The position numbers and the translations under genes are program-made. A stretch of DNA of 64,000 bases from Hexactinellida sp. DTS-2022 (taxonomy: Eukaryota > Porifera > Hexactinellida). The notes under the pieces are model-generated. The model saw only the letters and a list, made by a program, of their open reading frames with translations. It was not told where the DNA came from and did no database searches. The stretch is from positions 2,822,001 to 2,886,000 of the forward strand of contig JAPNXP010000016.1 in the NCBI GenBank assembly GCA_028753945.1, in the 5' to 3' direction. Positions 56,356 to 64,000 of the stretch are shown piece after piece. The stretch's first letter is position 1, and every line of letters begins with the position of its first letter.

Positions 56356-57783
56356 ATGTCAGATTCAGTTTCCAAACCGGATATAAGATGCTCTGTCTGT
56401 TTCGACGATAAATCCTGGAAAGAAAACCCGCTGGTCACCTGTGACAGCTGTAATCTTACGGTGCACCAAGCTTGCTATGGCATTCCAAAGCTCCCGGACG
56501 GTTGCTGGCTTTGTCAGACTTGTGAATCCCAAGAACGGATGGCACGTGTTAAGTGTGAATTGTGTCCAATGAAGGGTGGCGCGTTGAAACGAACCGACAC
56601 AAATGGATGGGCCCATGTTGTGTGCGCACTTTATATCCCGGAAGTTCGTTTCGCGGACACTCGTACGATGGAGCCGATTATAATATCACGAATTCCGCGA
56701 GATAAATTCAGTAAAACGTGCCACATTTGCGATGAGTGTAATCAAGATAGGAATGCTTCTTATGGGGCTTGTATGACTTGTAACTGGCTTTCTTGTAAAG
56801 TGTCTTTTCACGTAACTTGCGGTCAGAAATTCGGTTTATTAACAGAGGAGGAGGAGTCAAGAGATGGAAATACTGTTCGGTATTGCGGTTACTGTCCGAA
56901 CCATTTGACGCGTATTGCCCTTAATGATAGAAGGAAACCCATTAGTCATTCTGTTAATACAGGTAACACTTCTAATCCGCCAACTGATAAAGTGGCTGTT
57001 AAGAGGAAGTTGACACCTAATCTCGATGAAGGTGTTACAAAACGTGCCGTGGTATCCTCTGCAAGTTGCTGTTCCTCTCATTCCGATTCTGACACCTCGA
57101 ATGGGACAGTAAACAAACCTGTAAACAAACATAAGAAAACAACAAATAAGAATGTAAACAAACAGGATACAAAGAATAAACAAATTGCGACTAAGAAGTC
57201 ACCCGTTGCTCCAAAATCGGAACAAATTCGATCGAAAGTACATCCTCTTTCGAGACAACTTTCTAAAACATTTTCACAATCGGAACCGAAACTAACAAAG
57301 GTGTTAGTTCCAGATAGCCTCGAGAAAATGTTGGATAAACAATGGGAACAAACGAGTGAATTTATATTCGACCAAAGTACCCGTTTGGGAGAGATTGACA
57401 CTTTGTTAACTTCTTTACACCATTTGCAAAGCGAAAATAATGAACTTAAAAATTCGATGCAATCTTTGTCAATAAAAACAGAACGATATCAATCCTCCAA
57501 TTTGTATCTTTCCAGTTTGCTAACAATGCATGCTGTGGGACAAATAACATCAAAAATCCCGCAATTTAAACCTCCCGAGACCATCCCTCCAAAATCTATA
57601 AAATCGCGAAAAAGGATTTCAAAAGACGGCGATTTGAATTCTAAAATTACAAAACGTAAAAACAAGAAAAAGACAACAACAACAAATGAAGAAGTAAACA
57701 AACAAACTGAAACTTTAGGTAAACAAGAGAATCAAGAATTAACTGAAACTATTTCCAAACCAGAACTAACACATGAGGATTAG
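56356..57783 (+). CDS. MLLT10: AF10/AF17 (MLLT10/MLLT6) orthologue, short single-exon form
   Basis: 475 residues in one exon. PHD finger 1 (about 12-57: CSVCFDDKSW...NPLVTCDSCNLTVHQACYGIP...CWLCQTC), a zinc knuckle (CELCPMKGGALKRT) and an extended PHD finger 2 (WAHVVCALYIPEVRF...CHICDECN...FHVTCGQKFGLL) to about residue 185. After a basic Lys/Asn linker comes the OM-LZ region (about 322-386: EKMLDKQWEQTSEFIFDQ, then LLTSLHHLQSENNELKNSMQSL). OM-LZ is specific to AF10/AF17 and binds DOT1L, the histone H3K79 methyltransferase. Vertebrate proteins are over 1000 residues, so this is a minimal version keeping reader and DOT1L-binding modules. The symbol denotes the AF10/AF17 ancestor; one orthologue of both genes is likely. 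Confidence 0.9.
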   Translation: MSDSVSKPDIRCSVCFDDKSWKENPLVTCDSCNLTVHQACYGIPKLPDGCWLCQTCESQERMARVKCELCPMKGGALKRTDTNGWAHVVCALYIPEVRFADTRTMEPIIISRIPRDKFSKTCHICDECNQDRNASYGACMTCNWLSCKVSFHVTCGQKFGLLTEEEESRDGNTVRYCGYCPNHLTRIALNDRRKPISHSVNTGNTSNPPTDKVAVKRKLTPNLDEGVTKRAVVSSASCCSSHSDSDTSNGTVNKPVNKHKKTTNKNVNKQDTKNKQIATKKSPVAPKSEQIRSKVHPLSRQLSKTFSQSEPKLTKVLVPDSLEKMLDKQWEQTSEFIFDQSTRLGEIDTLLTSLHHLQSENNELKNSMQSLSIKTERYQSSNLYLSSLLTMHAVGQITSKIPQFKPPETIPPKSIKSRKRISKDGDLNSKITKRKNKKKTTTTNEEVNKQTETLGKQENQELTETISKPELTHED

Positions 57784-57858
57784 GAACTAAGAATTCGTTC
57801 TTTTTAATTAACTTTACTGTTTGTATTATTGTGTGATTAATAATATAAGTTATGTTGA

Positions 57859-58328
57859 TACAATCGACTCCGCTTAATAGAGCCACCGGTTAATAGATTT
57901 CACTGCTTAATCCGGTCAAAATTTCACAGGATTTATAGGACGGAATTACAGTTTTACTTAAAATATTTTCTGTTGATCGATTTCTCCGCTTAATTGGGTC
58001 AAAGTAACCTGGTCCCGAGGTGACTCTATTAAGCGGAGTATACTGTAATTACAAATATACTTATCATTAATTTGAACCAAGAATATTATTAGTTCCATTT
58101 ATAATCCATGGTACTGGAACTATAAATACAGTCAGGGTCTGCTTATTATGAACAAGATTTCGTCTGCTTAATGTGAAGATTTTTTTTATTTTGAACAAGC
58201 CCTATGGTGTATGGTCCCAAATAAACAACTTACATAGGGTTTATATTAAATTGAGTTCGCTTATTATGAAGTCTCTATTATGAACACAATTTTTGGTCCC
58301 TTGAATGATCATAAAGAACTTGACTGTA
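57859..58328. repeat. MITE family B (57859-58047) and family E (58127-58328)
   Basis: TACAATCGACTCCGCTTAAT ... AAGCGGAGTATACTGTA, then ACAGTCAGGGTCTGCTTATT ... ACTTGACTGTA. Fills most of the space between the AF10-type gene and SSBP1. Confidence 0.8.
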
Positions 58329-58476
58329 TATAGTTAGTGGAAATATATCTATTTGTTTATTTTCTATTTATTAACACAAACAAACTACAAATAAAGTCGT
58401 TTAACAAAACAAGTAATAATCGAATCGAATCTAATTAACAACTAAATTATTTGTTTACTACTAATGTTTACGAATT

Positions 58477-60327
58477 CTATTTTTCTTCAAACGAAATTCC
58501 CTTTCCTTCCCCGATAACTTGTTCGTCTAACGAATCTTCTCTTTCTCTTTCAGTTTCAGTTCTAGTTTCAGTTCCAAATTGCCGATCCTCCCTTGTTAAC
58601 TGATTCATAAAGAATATTAGATGGTTGGCTATAAATTCAGTGTAAGGGACATACAATTGTATTTGAGGCTCAAAATAAAATCTGTATGAAATGTCCCCTG
58701 ATATTTGTGCTATGTTATCTCGTCTCATCATATTAGAGTTGTTGTACGCACGTATACACGATTTGGGGACAATCACCCTATACAAACATATATTTGGTAA
58801 TAAATACAGTTTTGTACAATACAGTGGATGCCGGTTATAAGCACATCGTCGGGAACTGCATATAGTGTGCTTATAACCGACATAAATTATATAGGGTATA
58901 TATTGCAACCGTTTTCCAACATAGTGTTCTTATATCCGATATGTTCTTATAACCGGTGTGCTTATATCCGACATATACTGTATTTCAGTCCCCTTCAAAG
59001 CCTTTCCAATACAAATTATATTGGTTAATACGAATTCCGGATAAGGCGAACATATTTGACGGTCCCCTGGTGTTCCTACTAACGAGTTCTACAAATACTA
59101 TACAGTAGATACCGGATATAAGAACATTATATGCAGTTCCCGACGATGTTCTTATAACCGGTATCCACTGTATAGTATTTGTAGAACCTCGTTAGTAGGA
59201 ACACCAGGGGACCATCAAATACGTTCGCCTTATCCGGAATTCGTATTAGTCAATATCATTTGTATTGAAAAGGCTTTGAATGGGACTGAAATAATGTTCG
59301 TATTAACCGTGTTCGACTGTATTTGTATATAAGTACCATATAACAACAAGTGTTTAGTTTCAATAGGAACCATGTTACTAGTTCAGTTCTTATAATAACA
59401 GTTCTATTAACAAGCCATAGCTACTGTATTATGACAGTAACATTAGGAGTTAGTATTCAGATAGTCCATAGCGTATCCATGGTACTTTCATATGTAATTG
59501 CAACTGGACTTCAATCCACGGTACTTTACCAATACAGTGAACTCCCGTTATAACGAAATGGATATTTCCCCCCAGAGCACTAAATGCATTAATTATTATC
59601 CGCTTATAACGAATACTCGGATATAACGAAGGGATTTACAGGTCCCAAGCACTTCGCTATTATAACGAGAGTTCACTGTAATTGCCCGGGTTTGATTACA
59701 GTTAACTCTCGTTATAACGAAGTGCTTGGGATCTGTAAATCCCTTCGTTATAAGCGGATAATAATTAATGCATTTAGTGCTCAGGGATGAAAATCTCCCA
59801 TTTCGTAATATCCGACTTAGTTATAACCGAGTTATACTGTACGTAATATAATCCTGTTATAACGGGAATACACTGTACAACAATTGCCCAATCAAATACC
59901 CGTGTTTCTATTTCACTGTACAACAATTGCCCAATCAACTACCTGTGTTCACTGTACAACAATTGCCCAATCAATACCTGTGTTTCTGTGTACACGCGGT
60001 CCCATCGGGATAAGTGTGTCCCGTAAGCAAAGAGAAGCAGTTGTAAGTATCCCTAGTCCGTCCTCTCGTCAGCTCTATCTGCTTAACGTCCGTCAATACT
60101 CTACCCAACAAATGTACCATTGATGAGGTGGGATATCTAAATGAACCATCTCGCATTTTCACAAAGTTACGGACAAGAAATTTAGGGTCAAGCGTTGTGT
60201 TTGTTCCTCTGTTTGGCTCTTGTTGTTGATTGGGTGATTCATCTGTAAACAAACGTGTTTGTATACGGGTGGAGTAAACAAATGTTGATCTTCTTATGAA
60301 AGTGTTTATTCCTGTTATAAGTGACAT
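58477..60327 (-). CDS. SSBP1: Mitochondrial single-stranded DNA-binding protein (exons 59978-60327 and 58477-58777)
   Basis: Predicted 216 residues, longer than the usual 148. The Arg/Ser-rich N terminus (TFIRRSTFVYSTRIQTRLF) looks like a mitochondrial presequence. SSMVHLLGRVLTDV matches the opening V.LLGRVG.D strand of SSB OB folds. NCFSLLT matches the FSLAT strand. Across the intron (phase 2) KHRVIV matches WHRISV; then IAQISGDISYR takes the place of IYLEGKIDY, and FIANHLIFFMNQL that of IIADNIIFLSDQ. So the OB fold is complete but diverged. The last 40 residues are a charged low-complexity tail with GTETRTETERERE. Role: coats single strands during mitochondrial DNA replication. The intron is packed with family A, C and D elements and donor-derived repeats. 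Confidence 0.8.
58820..59321. repeat. MITE cluster in SSBP1 intron: D (58820-58982), A (58983-59093), D fragment (59104-59173), A (59176-59321)
   Basis: Four elements nearly end to end, with families A and D alternating and some truncated. The second family A piece is inverted relative to the first. Confidence 0.75.
59533..59841. repeat. Two family C MITEs in inverted orientation
   Basis: 59533-59680 starts TACAGTGAACTCCCGTTATAA; 59698-59841 starts TACAGTTAACTCTCGTTATAA. They share GCACTAAATGCATTAATTATTA in opposite directions, only 17 bp apart. Confidence 0.8.
59870..59990 (-). repeat. Tandem copies of the SSBP1 donor region
   Basis: Three units of about 35-37 bp on the minus strand, each with ACACAGGTA or a variant followed by TTGATTGGGCAATTGTTGTA and CAGTG. 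The first GTATTG is the donor assigned at 59977-59976. Confidence 0.8.
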
Positions 60328-60419
60328 GTTGCAAGTGAATTTTATAGAATTATATTGGGATTGTAAGTAATAATTCTGAAGTAGATTTATATTGTGGTTG
60401 TATTATATTAGTATTTATT

Positions 60420-60560
60420 TTTTTAATTAATTGATTGTTTGTTTAATTGTTTGTTTAATTGTTTAATTAATTAATTGTTTGTTTGTTTGTTTGTTTAATT
60501 AATAGTTTGTTTGATTGTTTGTTTGTTTGTTTGTTTGTTCGTTTAATTCATTGTTTGTTA
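60420..60560. repeat. GTTT/TTAA simple repeats
   Basis: Runs of GTTTGTTTGTTTAATTAA between the divergent 5' end of SSBP1 and the 3' end of the LITAF-domain gene. Confidence 0.75.
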
Positions 60561-60708
60561 TCTGTATTTTATTAATTTATTTTGCCATATACAAAAAGGT
60601 AAATATACAAACAAATTGAAACAATACAAATATTTATGAAACTATAACTTGTTTATTCTCCATATTACAAATCACACATTTTACAAATCAAACTCCGCAT
60701 TCCAATCA

Positions 60709-61170
60709 TCAAGTCTCGTTGCCATGTCTTTCTTTGAACTGGTATATAACTTCGTCACATTTTGGACAAATATGCCCAATTCCTTTCGACTTACCTGTAC
60801 ACGGAAATAAAAATACACACGGGATACAAACCCAAAAACCTATTAGACAGAACAACAAACAAATAATAACAACAACAACACTATTATATTGTGACTTAAC
60901 TTTTGTAAACACATGTTTACCACAATTGGGACACAAAACAAATTCACTGGATTCCCTTAAATCACACAAACTCTTTGGAATAGGTCCCAAAATCCGAATT
61001 GGTCTGGTATAATAATGTTCTATAGAATGTACAGACTGTTTGAAACTGTGTCCGTTAATAGTTTGCATTTCCTGAGGTGTGAATGGCATTGCATATTCCC
61101 GGTTGCTATGGAATATTGGGGGAGAATATATAGAAATATGGGACGGTATTATTAGACTACGCTTTTCCAT
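60709..61170 (-). CDS. LITAF-domain membrane protein
   Basis: 153 residues, one exon. The LITAF domain fills the C-terminal half: CPNCGKHVFTKV (C80, C83), a hydrophobic stretch at about 98-123 that dips into the membrane (VVVVIICLLFCLIGFWVCIPC), and the second knuckle HICPKCDEVIYQF (C135, C138), so all four zinc ligands are present. LITAF/CDIP-type proteins are monotopic on the cytosolic face of late endosomes and lysosomes. The N-terminal half (1-75) has no PPxY or PTAP motif, unlike vertebrate LITAF, so its link to ESCRT and NEDD4 partners may differ. Several paralogues usually exist in invertebrates and no orthology to a particular one is claimed. Confidence 0.88.
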   Translation of the reverse strand: MEKRSLIIPSHISIYSPPIFHSNREYAMPFTPQEMQTINGHSFKQSVHSIEHYYTRPIRILGPIPKSLCDLRESSEFVLCPNCGKHVFTKVKSQYNSVVVVIICLLFCLIGFWVCIPCVFLFPCTGKSKGIGHICPKCDEVIYQFKERHGNET

Positions 61171-61201
61171 TTGTGATGCTAAATAAAATAAATCAAAAAA
61201 T

Positions 61202-61562
61202 TACAGTCAACTCCGGTTAATAGAGCCACCGGTTAATAGATTCACTGCTTAATCGGGTTAAAATTTCACAGGAATTATAGGACAGAATTACAGTTTGGCT
61301 TACAATATTTTCGGTTAATCGGGTCAAAACAACCTGGTCCCGAGGTGGCTCTATTAAGCGGAGTCGACTGTATACAGTAAAATAGTTAAAAAACAAAAAA
61401 ATAGTTATACAGTAGAACCTCGTTAGTAGAACACGGTTAATACGAACACTATTTCAGTCCCCTTCAAAGCCTTTTCAATGCAAATTATATTGGTTATTAC
61501 GAATTCCGGATAAGGCATTTTGACGGTCCCCTGGTGTTCCTACTAACGAGGTTCTACTATAA
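61202..61562. repeat. MITE family B (61202-61372) and family A (61409-61562)
   Basis: TACAGTCAACTCCGGTTAATA ... GCGGAGTCGACTGTA and TACAGTAGAACCTCGTTAGTA ... ACGAGGTTCTACTATA, upstream of the LITAF gene. Confidence 0.8.
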
Positions 61563-61758
61563 ACATAGAAGTGTTAAAATATGGATATATAGATCGTATA
61601 TGATTCTCAATATTTGTATATTCGTTTGGTATTTATATGAAACCTGTTTGCCTGTTGGTTCTAATATATGACTTTATTTCAATTCAGTTACAATTTCTAT
61701 TCACTATTTGGAATCCTTTTTAAACTAATATTTTGTGTTAGAATATAATAGGTACATA

Positions 61759-61789
<31 letters not shown>

Positions 61790-61930
61790 GCTTTTCTATA
61801 CAAACAAAACTTTGCTGAAATTTAAAAACAAATAAACAACTAACTAACAAATTAACTAACTAACTAAGTAACTAACTAAGTAACAAACAAACAAACAACA
61901 AACTAACTAACAAACAAACAAACAAACATT
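61759..61930. repeat. (GTT)n and (AAAC/AACT)n microsatellites
   Basis: Simple repeats GTTGTTGTT at 61759-61790 and TAACTAACTAACAAAC at 61840-61930. Confidence 0.85.
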
Positions 61931-61978
61931 AAATGCTTTATGTAACTTAACTTGTCTATTGTTATTGTTATTTGCATC

Positions 61979-62130
61979 CATATATGTAGACGGTCTATAA
62001 AAGCCCATACAAATAAGCCAAAAATTTGTAGACCGTCTATAAATTCTGTAGACCAAAAGCCCTGCCGTCTATGGGTAATACTAATGTATATGTAAGAAAA
62101 CCTGGTCTAGAAATAGACGGTCTACATATA
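61979..62130. repeat. Short inverted-repeat element with TAGACGGTCTA ends
   Basis: ATGTAGACGGTCTATAAAAG on the left and AATAGACGGTCTACATATA on the right, with two internal copies of GTAGACC-type words. About 150 bp. No second copy in the window. Confidence 0.6.
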
Positions 62131-62359
62131 AGTTATTTCTTATTATTGTTTGCATTCTTATATGACTTTATTTCTTATTATGACTTTATGTGCTATCATA
62201 ATAACCCTGCATAATGCAACTTATCCATTGTACATAATCTTGTTAGAAACCGTATGTGACAACTGTAATGTCATCTTTGTATTTCCAGTTCTCACCATCT
62301 GGACATTATTATAAGGCCTGACTGTATTAAAGTACTATGGATATGCTATAATACAAATA

Positions 62360-62511
62360 CACAGTATAACCTCGTTAGTAGGAACACCAGGGAACCGTCA
62401 AATGCCTTATCCGGAATTCGTATTAACCAATATCATTTGTATTGAAATGGCTTTGAAGGGGACTGAAATAGTGTTCGTATTAACTGTGTTTTACTAACGA
62501 GGTTAAACTGT
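62360..62511. repeat. MITE family A
   Basis: ACAGTATAACCTCGTTAGTAG ... CTAACGAGGTTAAACTGTA. The rest of 61563-62735 has no gene. Confidence 0.8.
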
Positions 62512-62735
62512 ATATGTATACATATAATCCGTATATATATATATATGGCTTGTTAATAGAACTTGTATTATAGGAAATTAGGAATTGAACTAAACATTTG
62601 TTTATAGATGAGTTTGCTATAGAAATGAACTTTCAAATTTGTTCCGATTGCCATTAAATAGGTGTTAATATCATAGTTCCTATTGCCACTAAATAGGTGT
62701 TAATATCATAGTTCCGATTGTGTTTAGCCGTTAGA

Positions 62736-62861
62736 ATGACAACAAGAGATATTGGGTATAGCCTTGTTAAGATACAGGAGGATTTGAATAAGCTGAAACA
62801 AGCAATTGGAAGAGGGACTCATAATGATGGTACCCCTATAGACCTTAATGTTATAGAGGTA

Positions 62862-62895
<34 letters not shown>

Positions 62896-63714
62896 ATAAT
62901 AATTGTTGTTGTGTTGTGTTGTTGTTGTTTTCGTTGTTATAGTTGTTATAATAATTGTTGTTGTTGTTATGTTGTTGTTGTGTTGTTGTTATAGTTGTTA
63001 TAATAATTGTTGTTGTTGTTATGTTGTTGTTGTTGTGTTGTGTTGTTGTTGTTGTTATTGTTGTTGTTATTGTGTTGTTGTTGTTGTTGTGTTGTTGTTG
63101 TGTTGTTGTTATTTTTGTTGTTATAGTTGTTATAGTTGTTATAATAATTGTTGTTGTTGTTATTATTTTTGTTATAATTACCTTTCTGAAATGGTTTAAC
63201 ACTTTCATAGTGATGATGACATGTCCAAAAAAGAAAATCCAAATTACAGCTGTGCCGACAGCATTTTCCTTTGTAGGCACTATCAATTGCCACCAAAAGG
63301 TAGTGCCTCCAAAGGAACATGCTTCGGCACAGCTGCAATTTTAGATTTTTTATTATAATTGTTGTTGTTATAATTATTGTTGTTGTTGTTGTGTTGTTAT
63401 TGTTGTTGTTGTTGTTGTATAGAGTGTTGTTGAGAGGACACAAGTTAGAATCGGCAGAGCTATAGAGAGGGCGTCTCAGGATAAGAACAGCCGGGTCACT
63501 ACTCTCGCATTCCTATCGCCATCTCGGTCGCTAAGCCCGGAGCGAATACAGCTGTTATTGAGAGAGACCGTCAGCCAATCAAATCCCCGCTTGAAATCTG
63601 GCGCGCATTCGCCTAGACCGCCTGGGAAACTTGAACCAATTAAATCGCAGGATTCTGAAGTTACTATTTTTAGAAGTCCAACTAAGAAAACGCTTGATAA
63701 GCGATCTCATAAAG
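62736..63714 (+). CDS. Unrecognised gene, 5' part (exons 62736-62858 and 63423-63714)
   Basis: Exon 1 encodes a 41-residue amphipathic helical start (MTTRDIGYSLVKIQEDLNKLKQ) and ends at a GTATGT donor in phase 0. Exon 2 starts after TATAG in frame (SVVERTQVRIGRAIERASQDKN), continues with a Ser/Pro/Arg-rich part (FLSPSRSLSPER, SPRPPGK, FRSPTKK) and ends at AAAG/GTAACT in phase 1, so more exons lie beyond the window. Codon use and GC content in exon 2 are higher than in the surroundings, which supports coding. Several SP/TP sites suggest phosphorylation. No domain recognised; the helical N terminus could be a coiled-coil dimerisation segment. Confidence 0.62.
62859..63422. repeat. Intron made of (GTT)n arrays with a family L fold-back (63230-63345)
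   Basis: Long GTTGTTGTTATAATAATTGTT arrays flank an element with arms AATTACAGCTGTGCCGACAGC and GCTTCGGCACAGCTGCAATTT, the same family as 35735-35852. Open frames on both strands are artefacts of the repeat. Confidence 0.85.
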
Positions 63715-64000
63715 GTAACTTGTTGTTGTTGTTGTTTTGATATTATTTGCTAAATAATCTTACGCTTTATCCTGTAATGCTACTATTATAGAGTTACACA
63801 ATGTAACGATTTAAGACCATAGGCTATGAGTAAACCTAATGACTTGAACTTTTTGATAACTTGTTCAATTATTCAACTTATGATGACTTAGTAATTATGA
63901 TTTGGTTCTATTGGTTCAAATAAGTGTCTAATGCAATATACTGTATATGTTTTTTCTCAAAAGCTTGCATTCTAATTACCCACCTGTGTATCTAGTAATC
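63715..64000. other. Start of the next intron; nothing recognised
   Basis: GTT run followed by unique AT-rich sequence to the window end. Confidence 0.4.

Noticed and set aside
62894-63443. Open frames with long Asn/Thr or Cys/Val runs on both strands
   Set aside because: Artefacts of GTT/AAC microsatellites in an intron.

Overview
The window is nuclear DNA of an invertebrate animal. It is AT-rich, with spliceosomal GT-AG introns, animal-specific families (p24/TMED, BLOC1S2, WDR6, a TRAFD1-like protein, AF10/AF17 with its OM-LZ motif, LITAF, receptors with DDR-type ectodomains) and very dense short inverted-repeat transposons. Short intergenic distances and compact introns would suit an early-branching lineage such as a sponge, but that is a guess; nothing here fixes the species. 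Exon boundaries were assigned by eye from splice consensus, reading phase and homology.

Region 1 (1-15.3 kb) is an accessory-looking receptor cluster. Three genes encode a discoidin (F5/8 type C) domain followed by a DDR-type second domain: 213-1507 minus (partial), 5177-7865 plus, 12142-15029 plus. The two complete ones have one membrane helix and, instead of a kinase, a cytoplasmic tail with several tyrosine (SH2-type) motifs. Between them lie three small intron-less single-pass proteins (8279-11112, minus) with almost no ectodomain, a Cys-rich membrane segment and tyrosine-motif tails. A two-exon TSSK-type kinase (1676-4160) also lies here. A receptor plus adaptor-like signalling module is the most interesting hypothesis in the window.

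Region 2 (13.2-24.3 kb) is rearranged. A 3-kb segment carrying the 3' part of the second receptor is repeated, and a p24 gene is present three times. Two of its copies form a perfect inverted repeat of about 1.66 kb around a 38-nt spacer. This is either a very recent fold-back duplication or an assembly chimera.

Region 3 (24.7-43.4 kb) is gene-dense: a RAD6-type E2 enzyme, a 1050-residue TRAFD1-like zinc-finger protein, a ten-finger C2H2 gene with BLOC1S2 nested antisense in its first intron, a coiled-coil NHL-repeat protein, mitochondrial ribosomal protein MRPS2 and WDR6. Several introns here begin or end in tandem arrays that copy their own splice sites.

Region 4 (44.6-54.7 kb) is repeat-rich and holds four dispersed paralogous proteins of 94-113 residues that look like divergent Maf-type bZIP proteins.

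Region 5 (56.3-64 kb) has an AF10/AF17 orthologue, mitochondrial SSBP1, a LITAF-domain protein and the first two exons of an unrecognised gene.

Throughout, at least seven families of short palindromic elements with CAGT...ACTG ends and TA flanks (pogo/Tigger-like MITEs) fill introns and spacers. A short string, GGAACTGAAACTAA, recurs far more often than chance in unrelated exons and in different reading frames.
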